From Deltaproteobacteria bacterium (GTDB lineage: Bacteria; UBA10199; JADFYH01), in assembly GCA_015233135.1 (NCBI GenBank), contig JADFYH010000009.1, positions 23,059-87,058 on the forward strand: 64,000 bases of DNA, read 5' to 3'. Under the pieces are notes generated by a model, which did not search any database, had not been told where the DNA came from, and saw only the letters and a program-made list of their open reading frames with translations. A program made the position numbers and the translations under genes. This document shows, one piece after another, positions 25,336 through 36,120 of this stretch (position 1 is the first letter of the stretch; each line of letters opens with the position of its first letter).

Positions 25336-25881
25336 CTAATTACGAAAAGGCATTCCTAAAGCCCTGAGCAAAGCACGGGCCTCATCATCCGTTTTTGCAT
25401 TCGTACAAAAGGTAATATTCAAGCCTCGAATTTTTTCAACTCGATCATAGTTAATTTCCGCAAATATGATTTGCTCGGTAATGCCCATCGTATAATTTCC
25501 GCGTCCATCAAAAGACTTTGCAGACACGCCCTTGAAATCGCGCACACGAGGAAGTGCCACATTGACGAGACGATTAAAAAACTCAAACATCTTCTTTTTT
25601 CTCAAAGTGACACAAGCCCCTATGGCTTGCCCCTCACGCAATTTAAAGGCGGCGATTGATTTCTTGGCACGGGTAATAACGGGTTTCTGTCCCGTTATTT
25701 GGGCAATTTCCGCGGCAGCAGAATCTAAAACCTTTGCATTTTGTGTCGCTTCGGAAATCGAGGTGTTCACTACAATCTTCAGTAGCTTTGGGATCTGCAT
25801 GACATTCTTGTATCCCAAATCCTTCATCAACTGTGGCACTACCTGCTTTTTATAATATTCTTCAAAAACACTTGTAGACAT
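25336..25881 (-). CDS. rplE: Ribosomal protein L5
   Basis: A 181-residue 5S-rRNA-binding protein when started at the ATG at 25881 ([20 protein letters not shown]). The upstream extension to 25980 overlaps rplX and has no family support. The blocks [20 protein letters not shown] and [22 protein letters not shown] are standard. Confidence 0.96.
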   Translation of the reverse strand: MSTSVFEEYYKKQVVPQLMKDLGYKNVMQIPKLLKIVVNTSISEATQNAKVLDSAAAEIAQITGQKPVITRAKKSIAAFKLREGQAIGACVTLRKKKMFEFFNRLVNVALPRVRDFKGVSAKSFDGRGNYTMGITEQIIFAEINYDRVEKIRGLNITFCTNAKTDDEARALLRALGMPFRN

Positions 25882-25894
25882 AATGAGATCCAAA

Positions 25895-26227
25895 CTAATT
25901 AATTGAGGGAATAACCCCACTGCACTTTTTACAAACTCTTTGTTTTTTACCATCCACAATTTTACTCCCCACACGCACACCTCTATTACACTTGGGGCAA
26001 ACCAAAAGTAGATTGGTTAAATGAATACCCAATTCCTTTTGGACAATCCCCCCCTGGCGATTTGCTGCATTGGGTTTTTTATGAACTTTAACCACATTCA
26101 ATTTTTCCACTACCGCCCGTTGCTGACTCACAAGAACCTTTAAAACCTTACCGGTTTTACCCTTTTCTTTTCCAGTCAAAACGGAAACCTGGTCATTTCT
26201 TCGGATATTGGTTTTTTCAGCCAGCAT
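25895..26227 (-). CDS. rplX: Ribosomal protein L24
   Basis: A 110-residue KOW-domain protein that starts 50S assembly. [23 protein letters not shown] opens it and [22 protein letters not shown] follows. A C-terminal CPKC...CKKC pair suggests a zinc knuckle, present in some lineages. The ATG at 26227 avoids overlap with rplN, whose stop is at 26229. Confidence 0.95.
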   Translation of the reverse strand: MLAEKTNIRRNDQVSVLTGKEKGKTGKVLKVLVSQQRAVVEKLNVVKVHKKPNAANRQGGIVQKELGIHLTNLLLVCPKCNRGVRVGSKIVDGKKQRVCKKCSGVIPSIN

Positions 26228-26228
26228 T

Positions 26229-26597
26229 TTATAAGACCTCCGGAGCAAGTGAGATAATCTTCATAAATTTCCTAGCTCTCAGCTCTCGTGCCACGGGACC
26301 AAAAATACGAGTCCCCAATGGCTCTCCGTTTGCGTCTACCAAGACAATGGAATTTTCATCGAAGGAAATATAAGAACCATCTGTGCGCCTAATTTCTTTT
26401 TTTGTGCGAACGATCACACCTTTTTTCACATCCCCTTTTTTCACCTTACCTTCGGGCAAGGCCTCTTTTACAGAAACCACGATGATATCACCCACGCTGG
26501 CGTATCGACGACGCGAACCACCCAGAACCTTGATGCACATCAATTTCTTTGCACCGGTATTGTCTGCTGAATTTAAGACAGATAACATCTGGATCAT
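26229..26597 (-). CDS. rplN: Ribosomal protein L14
   Basis: A 122-residue 50S protein at the subunit interface. [20 protein letters not shown] and [27 protein letters not shown] are diagnostic. Standard length. It is the first gene of the spc group, directly after rpsQ. Confidence 0.97.
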   Translation of the reverse strand: MIQMLSVLNSADNTGAKKLMCIKVLGGSRRRYASVGDIIVVSVKEALPEGKVKKGDVKKGVIVRTKKEIRRTDGSYISFDENSIVLVDANGEPLGTRIFGPVARELRARKFMKIISLAPEVL

Positions 26598-26599
26598 AA

Positions 26600-26863
26600 T
26601 TATGCCGCTGCCTTTCTAAGAACACCCTTCAATCTCCATCGCTTTGTTTTCGACAAAGGACGACTCTCAATAATCTCAACCTGATCCCCAGTTTTAGAAG
26701 TATTTTGCGGATCGTGAATTTTGTAATTTTTGGTTCTCTTGTAGTATTTCTTAAAAACGGGATGTAACACAACTCGATCGACTGCTACCACACGAGTCTT
26801 ATCCATTTTGTCTGAAACCACTACACCCACTCTGATTTTCTTGTTTTCTTTCTTCTTTTCCAT
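26600..26863 (-). CDS. rpsQ: Ribosomal protein S17
   Basis: An 87-residue OB-fold 30S protein. I started it at the ATG at 26863 because AAGGTG lies seven bases upstream; the frame can be read to 26878, where it would touch the rpmC stop. Blocks [18 protein letters not shown] and [18 protein letters not shown] match S17. Confidence 0.95.
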   Translation of the reverse strand: MEKKKENKKIRVGVVVSDKMDKTRVVAVDRVVLHPVFKKYYKRTKNYKIHDPQNTSKTGDQVEIIESRPLSKTKRWRLKGVLRKAAA

Positions 26864-26877
26864 TACCCACACCTTCA

Positions 26878-27063
26878 TTATTGTTTAGAGCGCAAAACGG
26901 TCATTGCTCTCGCAACATTTTTTTTAAGCTCCGATAAACGGTGGGTTTTTTCCAATTGCCCCGTCGAATGCTGGAGCTTCAACTTAAAAAGCTCTTCTTT
27001 CGATTCTCCCACCCATATTTTAAGATCACTTTCAGATTTATTTCTCAATTCATCAGGCGTCAC
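26878..27063 (-). CDS. rpmC: Ribosomal protein L29
   Basis: A 61-residue helical-hairpin protein at the peptide exit tunnel. No ATG is in frame; a GTG at 27063 has GGGAGA at the right distance and gives [14 protein letters not shown], the family start. A TTG at 27084 would lie deep inside rplP. The GTG codon overlaps the last codons of rplP. Confidence 0.9.
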   Translation of the reverse strand: MTPDELRNKSESDLKIWVGESKEELFKLKLQHSTGQLEKTHRLSELKKNVARAMTVLRSKQ

Positions 27064-27475
27064 GGTAGTTCTCCCTTGCCACAAATTTGGTTTTTAAGGG
27101 TAATTTATGAGCTGCAAGCGTCAGGGCCTCTTTAGCCATCTCAGTCGTCACCCCTTCCATCTCATAAAGGATTCTTCCAGGCTTTATGACGGCCACCCAC
27201 TCTTCAGGATTCCCTTTTCCCTTACCCATGCGGGTTTCTGCAGGTTTCTTGGTAACAGGTTTGTCGGGGAAAATCCGAATCCAAATCTTTCCACCCCTTT
27301 TAACAAAACGAGCAATTGCAATACGGGCAGCTTCAATCTGACGACTGGTAATCCTTCCACATTCCACAGATTGTAAAGCAAAGTCACCAAAGCTTAAATT
27401 ACAACCGCGATAAGCCTTACCTCTCATCTTCCCCTTTTGTTGCTTTCTATATTTAACACGAGCGGGCATTAACAT
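27053..27475 (-). CDS. rplP: Ribosomal protein L16
   Basis: A 140-residue 50S protein near the A site. [19 protein letters not shown] opens it; [22 protein letters not shown] is diagnostic. The ATG at 27475 lies eight bases after GGGAG; the frame's TTG two codons earlier is too close. Its stop lies within rpmC. Confidence 0.96.
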   Translation of the reverse strand: MLMPARVKYRKQQKGKMRGKAYRGCNLSFGDFALQSVECGRITSRQIEAARIAIARFVKRGGKIWIRIFPDKPVTKKPAETRMGKGKGNPEEWVAVIKPGRILYEMEGVTTEMAKEALTLAAHKLPLKTKFVARENYRDA

Positions 27476-27487
27476 ATTCAAATCTCC

Positions 27488-28132
27488 CTAAGCGGCAACC
27501 TTATCTTTACTAAAAATTTCACCTTTAAAAATCCAAACCTTTACGCCGATAATCCCGTAAGTGGTATGAGCTTCAGCAAAACCGAAATCGATGTCTGCCC
27601 TTAAGGTATGCAGGGGCACACGCCCCTCTCGATACCATTCTACGCGAGCAATTTCAGAGCCACCCAAGCGTCCCCCCACCTGAACTTTAATACCAGCCGC
27701 ACCCATCTTTAGTGCAGATTGGACCACTCTTTTCATAGCGCGTCGAAAAGCAACACGTCGTTCCAATTGTAATGAGACATTTTCAGACACCAATTGAGCA
27801 TCCAGCTCCACTTTGCGAACTTCCTGGATGTCCAAAAAAACTTCATTCTTGGTCAATTTTTGCAAATCAGCACGGAGCGCATCAATTCCAGCCCCTTTTT
27901 TCCCGATAACGAGACCAGGTCTGGCCGTATGAATAATAATTTTTACCTTGCTTGCGGCCCTTTCAATCTCAATCTTCGCAACACCAGTAGTGTAAAGCTT
28001 TTCCTTAATAATCTTCCTAAACTTAATATCTTCGTGAACCAGGTCCGCGTAGTTTTTTTGGCTATACCATTTGGACAACCAAGGCTTGCTTATACCGACA
28101 CGAAATCCGTAAGGATGAACTTTCTGTCCCAT
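27488..28132 (-). CDS. rpsC: Ribosomal protein S3
   Basis: A 214-residue 30S protein at the mRNA entry. [22 protein letters not shown] start, KH domain ([20 protein letters not shown]) and the C-terminal [21 protein letters not shown] block are present. Standard length. Confidence 0.97.
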   Translation of the reverse strand: MGQKVHPYGFRVGISKPWLSKWYSQKNYADLVHEDIKFRKIIKEKLYTTGVAKIEIERAASKVKIIIHTARPGLVIGKKGAGIDALRADLQKLTKNEVFLDIQEVRKVELDAQLVSENVSLQLERRVAFRRAMKRVVQSALKMGAAGIKVQVGGRLGGSEIARVEWYREGRVPLHTLRADIDFGFAEAHTTYGIIGVKVWIFKGEIFSKDKVAA

Positions 28133-28134
28133 TT

Positions 28135-28473
28135 TTATTTCTCCGCTAAAACGACAGTAATATGACTAGTACGTTTAAGAATTGGTGATGCTGACCCTCT
28201 TGCCCGGGGAAGTGACCTTTTTAAAGTAGGGCCCTGATCCACATAAAGAGTGTTGACGTGCAATTTATCTACATCCACGCCTCCCTTGTGGTTTGCATTA
28301 GAGAGAGCAGACTGTATCAATTTCATCAAGTCCCTGGAACAGCCTCGTTTGGTAAAACGCAAAAGGTCTATTGCTTCCTGAACTTTTTTTCCACGAACTA
28401 AATCGCAAACCAAACGAACCTTCCGTGGAGATACCCTCAGATGACTTATTTTTGCTTTAATTTGATTTGCCAT
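28135..28473 (-). CDS. rplV: Ribosomal protein L22
   Basis: A 112-residue 50S protein lining the exit tunnel. [18 protein letters not shown] and the beta-hairpin near [19 protein letters not shown] are typical. It lies between rpsS and rpsC. Confidence 0.97.
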   Translation of the reverse strand: MANQIKAKISHLRVSPRKVRLVCDLVRGKKVQEAIDLLRFTKRGCSRDLMKLIQSALSNANHKGGVDVDKLHVNTLYVDQGPTLKRSLPRARGSASPILKRTSHITVVLAEK

Positions 28474-28488
28474 AATGAAAACCCAAAA

Positions 28489-28776
28489 TTATTTTGCCCC
28501 TTCAGCCTTCACTTTTCGATCTCCTGAATGCTGAACAAAGGTCCGTGTCGGGGAAAATTCACCAAACTTGTGCCCCACCATATTCTCAGTTACAAAAACC
28601 GGAATAAATTTTTTCCCATTGCTCACAGCAAAGGTAAAACCAACAAATTCTGGAACAATGGTAGAACGTCTGGACCAGGTTTTTACCACCTTCTTGGTAT
28701 TCGCCTCCACCATTCGATTGACCTTCTTCGCTAAACTATCATCTACAAAAGGACCTTTTTTTAATGAACGTGCCAT
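28489..28776 (-). CDS. rpsS: Ribosomal protein S19
   Basis: A 95-residue head protein of the 30S subunit. [19 protein letters not shown] and [14 protein letters not shown] are diagnostic. It lies between rplB and rplV. Confidence 0.97.
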   Translation of the reverse strand: MARSLKKGPFVDDSLAKKVNRMVEANTKKVVKTWSRRSTIVPEFVGFTFAVSNGKKFIPVFVTENMVGHKFGEFSPTRTFVQHSGDRKVKAEGAK

Positions 28777-28788
28777 AGTTAAACCTGC

Positions 28789-29619
28789 TTATAATTTTGC
28801 CCAACGGTCTTTCACAATAAATTTGTCAGTTCGTTTGTTATTACGAGTTTTAAATCCCTTAGAAGGTTGCCCCCAGGGACTCTGAGGGTGATTCCCTCCC
28901 TTACTTTTACCTTCACCCCCACCATGAGGATGATCCACGGGGTTCATCGCCACACCTCTTACAGTAGGACGCACACCTTTCCAACGTGTACGACCGGCCT
29001 TGCCCGCCGCTATATTTTCATGCTCCGCATTACCGATTTCACCAATAGTCGCCCTGCATTCTAAAAGAACCTTCCTCACCTGTCCCGAAGGAAGCTTCAC
29101 CATCGCATAAGCACCCTCTTTAGCCATCAACTGTGCATAAGTCCCCGCACTACGGGCCATTTGGCCGCCTTTACCCACTTTAAGTTCGATATTACAGATA
29201 TTCGTCCCTACAGGGATGTTTTTGATCTTAAGAGAATTGCCCGGCAGAATATCCGCTTTTTCGGAAGACACAATTTGAGAACCCACTCTAATATTATTGA
29301 CGGCTAAAACATAACTCTTCTCACCATCTGAATAATTCAATAAAGCAATATGAGCACTTCGATTTGGATCATACTGCAAACTCGCTACCTTTGCCGGAAT
29401 GTCGATCTTCTCCCGCTTAAAATCAATCAAGCGATATTTTCTTTTATGCCCACCACCAATATGACGAGTGGTGATATGACCCATATTATTTCGGCCACCG
29501 GTTTTAGAGAGGCTTTCGAGTAAAGCCTTAGAGGCCTTCACCTTGCTTAAGCCCGAATAATCTGCCCCACTCATCCCTCGTCTACCAGGAGTTACTGGAT
29601 TATATTCTTTAATAGCCAT
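28789..29619 (-). CDS. rplB: Ribosomal protein L2
   Basis: A 276-residue 50S protein central to the peptidyl-transferase region. [20 protein letters not shown] and the C-terminal [19 protein letters not shown] block, with the functionally important histidine, are present. Its ATG touches the rplW stop by one base. Confidence 0.97.
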   Translation of the reverse strand: MAIKEYNPVTPGRRGMSGADYSGLSKVKASKALLESLSKTGGRNNMGHITTRHIGGGHKRKYRLIDFKREKIDIPAKVASLQYDPNRSAHIALLNYSDGEKSYVLAVNNIRVGSQIVSSEKADILPGNSLKIKNIPVGTNICNIELKVGKGGQMARSAGTYAQLMAKEGAYAMVKLPSGQVRKVLLECRATIGEIGNAEHENIAAGKAGRTRWKGVRPTVRGVAMNPVDHPHGGGEGKSKGGNHPQSPWGQPSKGFKTRNNKRTDKFIVKDRWAKL

Positions 29620-29909
29620 TAGGATACACCTTCAAAAAATTCAATTTTCTGACCCTGTTTTAGAGTAACGATCGCCTTTTTCCAATTAGACCTTCTACCA
29701 AAATTTCTTCCGACTCGCCTTGTTTTACCCCGAACATTGAGCGTGTGAATATCAAGAACATCCACTTTAAACAAAGACTCCAACGCTTCGCAAATCTGAT
29801 ATTTATTCGACTTTGGATCGACCTCAAAAGAATAGCGATTCATCAATTCTTTTTGAGCCGAACTCTTCTCTGTAACAAGCGGACGCTTAATAATTTGACT
29901 GAGGTTCAT
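29619..29909 (-). CDS. rplW: Ribosomal protein L23
   Basis: A 96-residue protein at the exit tunnel, docking site for signal recognition particle and trigger factor. [20 protein letters not shown] and [19 protein letters not shown] are typical. It overlaps both neighbours by a single base. Confidence 0.96.
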   Translation of the reverse strand: MNLSQIIKRPLVTEKSSAQKELMNRYSFEVDPKSNKYQICEALESLFKVDVLDIHTLNVRGKTRRVGRNFGRRSNWKKAIVTLKQGQKIEFFEGVS

Positions 29910-30523
29910 TAGACTAATCTCCCTTCAATCTTGCTTAAAGCATCCTGGGTAATAACCAAATAGTTGTAGCGCAATATATCGTAAACATTCAAACCTTCAG
30001 CCCTCAACACCTTAAAATGAGCTAAATTACGAACCGATTTCTCTAGCTTTTCATTTTTTTCATTCACCACAAGCAAGGCCTGGTTTAGCCCCAAATTTTT
30101 AAAGTACTCCAAGGCCTTTTTGGTTTTGATTTCTCCGAAAGAAAATTGATCTACCACCTTCACAAGCCCCTCTTTCGTTTTGAGAGCAAGGGCGGATTTC
30201 AAGGCCTGTCGGCGTGAAGAAGAAGGCATACGATAAGAATAGTCACGAGGAAGAGGGCCAAAAGCCTGACCTCCACCTGCGAAAATAGGAGCTTTTATAT
30301 CCCCATGTCGGGCATTCCCTGTCCCTTTTTGACGATAAATTTTCCGAGTAGAACCTCTTACATTCGATCGTGTTTTTGTGGAAGCAGTCCCCGAGCGGCG
30401 AGTCGCCATCTGCATCTTCACATATTCCCAAATAAGCGCCTTATTTACTTTACCTTGAAAAGGCTGAGGCAACTCCAACTGGGAAAGCTTCTTCCCTTCT
30501 TGATTCAATACATCGATAGCCAT
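29909..30523 (-). CDS. rplD: Ribosomal protein L4
   Basis: A 204-residue 50S tunnel protein. I chose the ATG at 30523 ([13 protein letters not shown]); a GTG two codons earlier is possible. The extended loop ([21 protein letters not shown]) and [18 protein letters not shown] are diagnostic. In E. coli L4 represses the S10 operon via an rpsJ leader; no such leader is evident here. Confidence 0.95.
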   Translation of the reverse strand: MAIDVLNQEGKKLSQLELPQPFQGKVNKALIWEYVKMQMATRRSGTASTKTRSNVRGSTRKIYRQKGTGNARHGDIKAPIFAGGGQAFGPLPRDYSYRMPSSSRRQALKSALALKTKEGLVKVVDQFSFGEIKTKKALEYFKNLGLNQALLVVNEKNEKLEKSVRNLAHFKVLRAEGLNVYDILRYNYLVITQDALSKIEGRLV

Positions 30524-30540
30524 GTTCACTAAGAGCGCCG

Positions 30541-31197
30541 TTAAACCTGCGCATCTTCCTTCCTTTGTTCAAAATCTTTACATTGATTACGAATAACGAC
30601 GTATCCTTCATTCGCCCCCGGCACCGACCCCTGAACAAATAACAAATTTTCTTCAGGCCGAATTTCCATAAGCTCAAGGTTTTTAATTGTGACCTGTCTA
30701 TCACCCATATGCCCAGGAAGTTTCATGTTCTTGAAGACTTTTCCAGGATAAGTACGCTGACCAATGGAACCCGTGGTACGGTGAAAACCAGAGCCGTGTG
30801 TCTTAGGTCCACCCGCCTTATGGTGTCTTTTGATGACCCCCTGAAAACCCTTACCTTTAGAAACACCGGTCACATCCAAAAAATCACCCGTCTTGAATCG
30901 CCTTGAGGAAATCACATCCCCCACATTGAAAGAATCTTCCTTTTCAACACGGAATTCCTTGAGCAGACGATAGGCCTTTTGCTCTTTCTTTTGAAAATGC
31001 CCCTTTAAGGCCTTATTTAGCTTTCTAAACTCCACCTCGTCAAAACCCAATTGAACGGCGCTGTACCCTTCTTTTTGCTGAGTTTTCTTTTGAATCACCA
31101 CGCAGGGCCCCGCTTGTAAAACGGTGACAGGGATAGAACGACCGTCTTTGGTGAAAATTTGGGTACAACCAATTTTTTTTGCCAGAATTCCAGCCAT
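30541..31197 (-). CDS. rplC: Ribosomal protein L3
   Basis: A 218-residue 50S protein. MAGILAKKIGCTQIFTKDG is the natural start at 31197 with AAGGA ten bases upstream. The longer frame to 31269 merely reads through the repeat element in the spacer. The C-terminal GPKTHGSGFHRTTGSIGQRT block is diagnostic. The repeat separates it from rpsJ. Confidence 0.96.
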   Translation of the reverse strand: MAGILAKKIGCTQIFTKDGRSIPVTVLQAGPCVVIQKKTQQKEGYSAVQLGFDEVEFRKLNKALKGHFQKKEQKAYRLLKEFRVEKEDSFNVGDVISSRRFKTGDFLDVTGVSKGKGFQGVIKRHHKAGGPKTHGSGFHRTTGSIGQRTYPGKVFKNMKLPGHMGDRQVTIKNLELMEIRPEENLLFVQGSVPGANEGYVVIRNQCKDFEQRKEDAQV

Positions 31198-31212
31198 ACA
31201 ATCAATTCCTTC

Positions 31213-31318
31213 ATTCACTCCTCCTCTTAAGCTAAGAGGAGGATGGGAGGAGTTATGATCAATTTGCATCCAATTGCCATAACGCCCCCTGACCCCTCTT
31301 AGCTTAAGAGGGGGAATT
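31213..31318 (-). repeat. Double-hairpin repeat element, copy 2 (rpsJ/rplC)
   Basis: Homologous to the element at 9713-9821 when read on the minus strand. It has the same leading hairpin (CCCCTCTTA/TAAGAGGGG), the inner GGGGGCGTTATG, CAATTGGAT, TTGATC and CATAACTCCTCC landmarks, and the same terminal hairpin (CCTCCTCTTA/TAAGAGGAGG, 31220-31242). It starts a few bases after the rpsJ stop and lies in sense orientation to the ribosomal operon. Confidence 0.9.
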
Positions 31319-31322
31319 TATA

Positions 31323-31646
31323 TCAAACCATTTTAATTTCAACCTCAACACCTGCGGACAAATCGAGCCTCATCAGGGCATCTACTGTCTGCTGGGTAGG
31401 ATCCAGAATATCCAAAAGTCTCTTGTGTGTTCTGATCTCAAACTGCTCTCGTGATTTCTTATCTCCGTGGGGAGAACGCAAGACCGTATAGCGCTCAATT
31501 TTCGTCGGCAGGGGGATAGGACCCGCAATGCGTGCTCCTGTTCTTTTTGCCGTTTCAAAAATCTCTCCGGCAGATTGATCTAGCAGACGGTGATCAAACG
31601 CCTTTAAGCGAATACGAATTTTTTGACCTTGATATTCTTGAACCAT
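31323..31646 (-). CDS. rpsJ: Ribosomal protein S10 / NusE
   Basis: A 107-residue 30S protein that also works as NusE in transcription antitermination. [21 protein letters not shown] and [21 protein letters not shown] are diagnostic. It heads the S10 group and follows tuf after an ~87-base spacer with a heptamer array. Confidence 0.97.
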   Translation of the reverse strand: MVQEYQGQKIRIRLKAFDHRLLDQSAGEIFETAKRTGARIAGPIPLPTKIERYTVLRSPHGDKKSREQFEIRTHKRLLDILDPTQQTVDALMRLDLSAGVEVEIKMV

Positions 31647-31657
31647 AATTGAACAAC

Positions 31658-31689
31658 AGTTGTCAGCTGTCAGTTGTCAGTTGTCAGAA
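31658..31689. repeat. Heptamer array (TGTCAGT type), tuf/rpsJ spacer
   Basis: Tandem 7-bp units AGTTGTC, AGCTGTC, AGTTGTC, AGTTGTC. It is shorter than the other arrays and has no inverted half. It sits upstream of rpsJ, immediately after the tuf 3' region. Confidence 0.8.
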
Positions 31690-31733
31690 GCAAATTCTAA
31701 AACTGGCACCAGAAAGCCGACTCTCTGCAAAAA

Positions 31734-32939
31734 CTACGCAATAATTTCTGTAATAACGCCCGCACCCACCGTTCGACCACCCTCGCGGATCGCAAATCGC
31801 AATTCCTTTTCCATCGCGATAGGTGTGATCAATTCCACTTCAACCGCCAAGTTATCTCCAGGCATTACCATTTCTACGCCTTGAGGAAGCTTCACTACAC
31901 CAGTGACGTCCGTGGTACGGAAATAAAATTGAGGACGGTATCCATTAAAGAAAGGAGTGTGACGACCCCCCTCATCTTTGTTTAAGATATAAATTTCAGC
32001 CTTAACCTTGGTGTGAGGAGTAATAGAACCCGGCTTGGCACAAACCATTCCTCGCTCCACTTCTTCTTTCTTTGTACCGCGAAGAAGTAACCCAACGTTA
32101 TCGCCTGCACGACCCTCATCCAGCAACTTTCGGAACATTTCAACCCCAGTCACAACGGTTTTCTGGGTTGGACCAAAACCGACAATTTCAATTTCCTCAC
32201 CTACTTTTATAAGGCCCCTTTCAATACGACCCGTCACTACGGTTCCACGACCCGAAATACTAAACACGTCTTCAATGGGCATAATGAAAGGCTTATCGAT
32301 AGGTCTTTCAGGAACAGGGATATAGGAATCCAAAGCATCAAACAGTTTCTGGAAAGCAGGGACACCCAACTCTCCTGTGTCTCCCGCCAAGGCCTTGGTA
32401 GCACTTCCACGAATAATAGGAATATCGTTTCCAGGAAATTTATATTGGGTGAGTAATTCGCGAACCTCAAGTTCAACCAGATCTACCAACTCATTGTCGT
32501 CGACCAGATCTACTTTATTGATAAAGACAACGATGTAGGGAACACCCACCTGACGCGCCAAAAGAATGTGCTCACGCGTCTGGGGCATAGGCCCATCCAC
32601 AGCGGAAACAACCAGAATTGCGCCATCCATTTGAGCCGCACCCGTGATCATGTTTTTGACATAATCTGCATGTCCAGGACAATCCACATGGGCGTAATGT
32701 CTCTCTTTGGTTTCATACTCAACGTGGGAAGTGGCAATAGTAAGAATTTTGGTAGGATCACGACGCCCCTGAGATTCGGAGGCTTTGGCCACCTCGTCAT
32801 AAGGGACATACTTTGAATAACCTAGAGTGCTAGCAACTTTGGTTAATGCGGCAGTCGTCGTGGTTTTACCATGATCGACATGACCAATTGTTCCAACGTT
32901 TACATGCGTTTTTTTTCGTTCATATTTTTCTTTTGCCAT
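31734..32939 (-). CDS. tuf: Elongation factor Tu with altered switch I
   Basis: Delivers aminoacyl-tRNA to the ribosome. The 401-residue protein has all three domains: P-loop GHVDHGKT (19-26), DCPGH (86-90), NKVD, and the beta-barrel domains ending [10 protein letters not shown]. Switch I is unusual. Where most bacterial EF-Tus have EEKARGITI before the A/NTSHVEY strand, this protein has [15 protein letters not shown] (about 54-68), roughly five residues longer and lacking RG. The magnesium-coordinating threonine is kept as Thr67. AGGAGG precedes the ATG. It is the only tuf in the window. Confidence 0.97.
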   Translation of the reverse strand: MAKEKYERKKTHVNVGTIGHVDHGKTTTTAALTKVASTLGYSKYVPYDEVAKASESQGRRDPTKILTIATSHVEYETKERHYAHVDCPGHADYVKNMITGAAQMDGAILVVSAVDGPMPQTREHILLARQVGVPYIVVFINKVDLVDDNELVDLVELEVRELLTQYKFPGNDIPIIRGSATKALAGDTGELGVPAFQKLFDALDSYIPVPERPIDKPFIMPIEDVFSISGRGTVVTGRIERGLIKVGEEIEIVGFGPTQKTVVTGVEMFRKLLDEGRAGDNVGLLLRGTKKEEVERGMVCAKPGSITPHTKVKAEIYILNKDEGGRHTPFFNGYRPQFYFRTTDVTGVVKLPQGVEMVMPGDNLAVEVELITPIAMEKELRFAIREGGRTVGAGVITEIIA

Positions 32940-33000
32940 ACTAAATTCCTCCTCTTATCTTTTTAATAAGCCTTTTTATAATAAACATCCCACAGCTAAA

Positions 33001-35082
33001 TTAATAAAACCTACCCGTCAATCGCCCCACTATTTCCTCGGAAATAGCCGCGGGCACCACATCGTAATGATCAAACTGCATACTAAATGTAGCTCTACCT
33101 TGAGTTTGAGACCTTAGGTCTGTTGCATAACCAAACATATTTGCCAAGGGCAATTGAGCATCAATTACTTGATACATCGCTCTCATCTCTGTTTTTAAAA
33201 TCCTACCTCGTCGCGAACTCAAATCCCCCGCTACTGCTCCAAAAAAATTTTCCGGTAAAACAACCTCCACGTTCATTATGGGCTCTAGGAGAAGCGGACC
33301 AGCAAGCTTACAAGCCTCTTTAAAACCTATGGACGCTGCTATTTTAAAGGCCATCTCAGAGGAATCCACCTCATGAAACGAGGCGTTGAAGAGAGTCACC
33401 TTCACGTCAACCACTGGATAACTAACAAGCACCCCATTATCCAGTGATTCTTCTACCCCCTTTTTTATAGCCGGCAAATACTGACTGGGGATCAAACCCG
33501 GCACCAACTCATCGACAAACTGAAAACCTTTTCCTCTTTCAAGGGGTTCAACCCTCAAACAAACATGACCATAATGGTTTCTTCCACCCGTCTCGCGAAT
33601 ATATTTTCCTTCCACTTCAACCTTTTTTTGAATCGTCTCTCTATAGGCAACTTGAGGCTTCCCAATATTTGCCCCCACCTTAAATTCACGCAGAAGCCTA
33701 TCTACAATAATCTCCAAATGGAGTTCACCCATACCAGAGATCAGGGTTTGCCCTGTCTCTTCGTCTATTCTTACCCGAAAAGAAGGGTCTTCCATCGAAA
33801 GCCGCTGAAGCGAAACGGCCAACTTTTCCTGGTCTGCTTTGGTCTTAGGCTCTATCGTGATAGAAATAACAGGTTCTGGAAATTCTATTTTTTCTAACAA
33901 GATTGGATTTGCTTCTTCGCACAAGGTATCGCCTGTGGTCGTAAATTTCAAACCCACCGCCGCCACAATGTCCCCCACTACCGCCTCAGCAAGATCTTCC
34001 CGCTTATTCGCATGCATTCGAAGCAGGCGACCAATTCTTTCTTTTCTTCCCTTTGTAGAATTGTACACATGCGACCCCGAACTTACTTTACCAGAATAAA
34101 CCCTAAAATAAGTCAAGGTCCCCACAAAAGAATCTGACATGATTTTAAATGCCAGCGCAGAGAAAGGGGCATCAGGATCGGCCAACCTTGTTTCCAGCTC
34201 TTCAGAATCTCTAGATAAAACCCCTTTCACAGGAGGAACATCCAAAGGGGAAGGCAAGAAATCAACCACCGCATCCAAAAGCTGCTGAATTCCTTTATTC
34301 TTGAAGGAAGCCCCGCACAAAACCGGCGTAATCTTCAGAGATAAAGCTGCCCGCCTCGCCACTTCCAAAATCAAATCGTTCTGGATTTCGGCACCACTCA
34401 AATATAGATCCATCAGGTGATCATCGTGCTCAGATAAGGACTCCAATAATTTCTCACGGTATTTCAGAGAAACAGCCTTAAGCTCACCGGGGATATCTAC
34501 CACCGCAAAGCGTTCTCCCAAGGTCTCTTCTTCAAATTCCAAGGCCTTCATTCTAACCAAATCCACAACTCCCTTAAATGAATCTTCAGAACCCCAAGGG
34601 ATTTGAAAGCACACTGGATTAGCCCCAAGACGCTCCACCATCATCGTCACCACCCGGAAAAAATCTGCGCCAATCCGATCCATCTTGTTCACAAAAGCAA
34701 TCCGCGGAACATGATATTTATTTGCTTGCCGCCACACCGTTTCAGATTGGGGCTCAACCCCTCCTACAGAGCAAAACACCCCAATCGCACCATCCAATAT
34801 TCTCAAAGAACGCTCTACTTCTATCGTAAAATCAACATGACCCGGTGTATCAATAATGTTTATACCACAATCTCTCCAACAACAACTTGTCGCAGCAGAG
34901 GTAATCGTAATCCCTCTTTCCTGCTCCTGAAGCATCCAGTCCATGATCGCAGTACCCTCATGAACCTCACCCATCTTATGGGAAACCCCCGTATAGTATA
35001 AGATACGCTCTGTGGTAGTCGTCTTCCCTGCATCAATATGGGCCATAATGCCAATATTGCGTATCTTGTCTAAGCGAGACAT
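33001..35082 (-). CDS. fusA: Elongation factor G
   Basis: The translocation GTPase, 693 residues. P-loop AHIDAGKTT, canonical switch I ([14 protein letters not shown]), [12 protein letters not shown] and the domain IV loop ([15 protein letters not shown]) are present. Unlike tuf in this operon, its switch I is conventional. It lies between rpsG and tuf as in the str operon. Confidence 0.97.
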   Translation of the reverse strand: MSRLDKIRNIGIMAHIDAGKTTTTERILYYTGVSHKMGEVHEGTAIMDWMLQEQERGITITSAATSCCWRDCGINIIDTPGHVDFTIEVERSLRILDGAIGVFCSVGGVEPQSETVWRQANKYHVPRIAFVNKMDRIGADFFRVVTMMVERLGANPVCFQIPWGSEDSFKGVVDLVRMKALEFEEETLGERFAVVDIPGELKAVSLKYREKLLESLSEHDDHLMDLYLSGAEIQNDLILEVARRAALSLKITPVLCGASFKNKGIQQLLDAVVDFLPSPLDVPPVKGVLSRDSEELETRLADPDAPFSALAFKIMSDSFVGTLTYFRVYSGKVSSGSHVYNSTKGRKERIGRLLRMHANKREDLAEAVVGDIVAAVGLKFTTTGDTLCEEANPILLEKIEFPEPVISITIEPKTKADQEKLAVSLQRLSMEDPSFRVRIDEETGQTLISGMGELHLEIIVDRLLREFKVGANIGKPQVAYRETIQKKVEVEGKYIRETGGRNHYGHVCLRVEPLERGKGFQFVDELVPGLIPSQYLPAIKKGVEESLDNGVLVSYPVVDVKVTLFNASFHEVDSSEMAFKIAASIGFKEACKLAGPLLLEPIMNVEVVLPENFFGAVAGDLSSRRGRILKTEMRAMYQVIDAQLPLANMFGYATDLRSQTQGRATFSMQFDHYDVVPAAISEEIVGRLTGRFY

Positions 35083-35089
35083 ATTTTAT

Positions 35090-35560
35090 TTACCAACGAT
35101 AATGCGCAAAGGCCCTATTCGATTCAGCCATTTTATGAACATCTTCCTTTTTCTTAATGGAAGCCCCACGGTTATTGAGAGCATCCAAAATCTCCATCGC
35201 TAAACGCTCTCTCATGGTTTTTTCTCCACGACTACGGGAATAAGCCACCAACCAACGCAGCCCTAAAGAAACACGGCGATCGGGACGAACCTCCATCGGA
35301 ACCTGATAAGTTGCCCCCCCCACACGCCGAGAACGAACCTCCAAAACCGGCTTCAAATTATCCAGGGCCTGCTTAAAAACCTTCAAAGGTTCATCGTTTG
35401 CTTTTTCCTGAAGAATGTCAAAAGCACCATAGACCACTTGCTCCGCCAAACTCTTTTTCCCTTTTTCCATCAGCTTGGTCACAAGTTTCGAAACCAATTT
35501 ATCGTGAAACTTAGGATCTGGAATGACTTTACGTTTTGTTGCAGGACCTTTTCTCGACAT
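35090..35560 (-). CDS. rpsG: Ribosomal protein S7
   Basis: A 156-residue primary binder of the 16S 3' domain. [18 protein letters not shown] and [17 protein letters not shown] are typical. Length equals the standard bacterial form. It follows rpsL by 30 bases. In E. coli S7 represses the str operon from the rpsL/rpsG spacer. Confidence 0.97.
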   Translation of the reverse strand: MSRKGPATKRKVIPDPKFHDKLVSKLVTKLMEKGKKSLAEQVVYGAFDILQEKANDEPLKVFKQALDNLKPVLEVRSRRVGGATYQVPMEVRPDRRVSLGLRWLVAYSRSRGEKTMRERLAMEILDALNNRGASIKKKEDVHKMAESNRAFAHYRW

Positions 35561-35590
35561 GACAACCTCAAAAAATATTTGACTTAAAAA

Positions 35591-35962
35591 TTATTTGGCT
35601 TTTTTTGCACCGTATTTAGAACGACTTTGCTTACGTTTCGCCACACCCTGAGTATCCAAGGCCCCACGAATTGTATGATAACGAACCCCCGGGAGATCTT
35701 TCACACGACCTCCGCGAATCAGCACTACAGAATGCTCCTGAAGATTATGACCTTCTCCTGGAATATAACTACTCACTTCCGTATTATTCGTAAGGCGAAC
35801 ACGAGCGACTTTTCGCAGTGCAGAGTTGGGTTTTTTGGGAGTACTGGTATAAACACGAACACAAACCCCTCTTTTTTGAGGACAAGACTGAAGCGCGGGA
35901 GATTTTGTTTTCCACTCTGCTTGTTGACGACCGCTTCGAACAAGTTGATTAATCGTTGGCAT
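35591..35962 (-). CDS. rpsL: Ribosomal protein S12
   Basis: A 123-residue decoding-centre protein. It has [12 protein letters not shown] at the start, [15 protein letters not shown] with the lysine that governs streptomycin response, and [14 protein letters not shown]. These residues are of the sensitive type. A strong promoter lies about 100 bases upstream, so the str group has its own start within the long block. Confidence 0.97.
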   Translation of the reverse strand: MPTINQLVRSGRQQAEWKTKSPALQSCPQKRGVCVRVYTSTPKKPNSALRKVARVRLTNNTEVSSYIPGEGHNLQEHSVVLIRGGRVKDLPGVRYHTIRGALDTQGVAKRKQSRSKYGAKKAK

Positions 35963-36066
35963 AGCCGTACTTTCCCTTTATGAAAACGCTCTAAATTTTT
36001 ACTAAATTCACTTGAAATTCCAACAGGTTAAAAGATAAAACCTGGTGAAAGAAAAAACGAGGGCGT

Positions 36067-36095
36067 TAGATAGCAAATGCTTTTTTTTATGTCAA
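36067..36095 (-). promoter_or_regulatory. Promoter of rpsL (str group)
   Basis: TTGACA (36090-36095) and TATCTA (36067-36072) 17 bases apart, with TGC directly before the -10 (extended -10). A GC-containing discriminator (ACGCCCTCG) follows. It lies just after the rpoC stop, so the str genes can be transcribed independently of rpoBC. Confidence 0.8.
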
Positions 36096-36120
36096 TTGAA
36101 TTGACTCACCTAATAAAAAA

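Noticed and set aside
31198..31269. N-terminal extension of L3
   Set aside because: It only reads through the double-hairpin repeat; MAGILAKKIG at 31197 is the L3 start.
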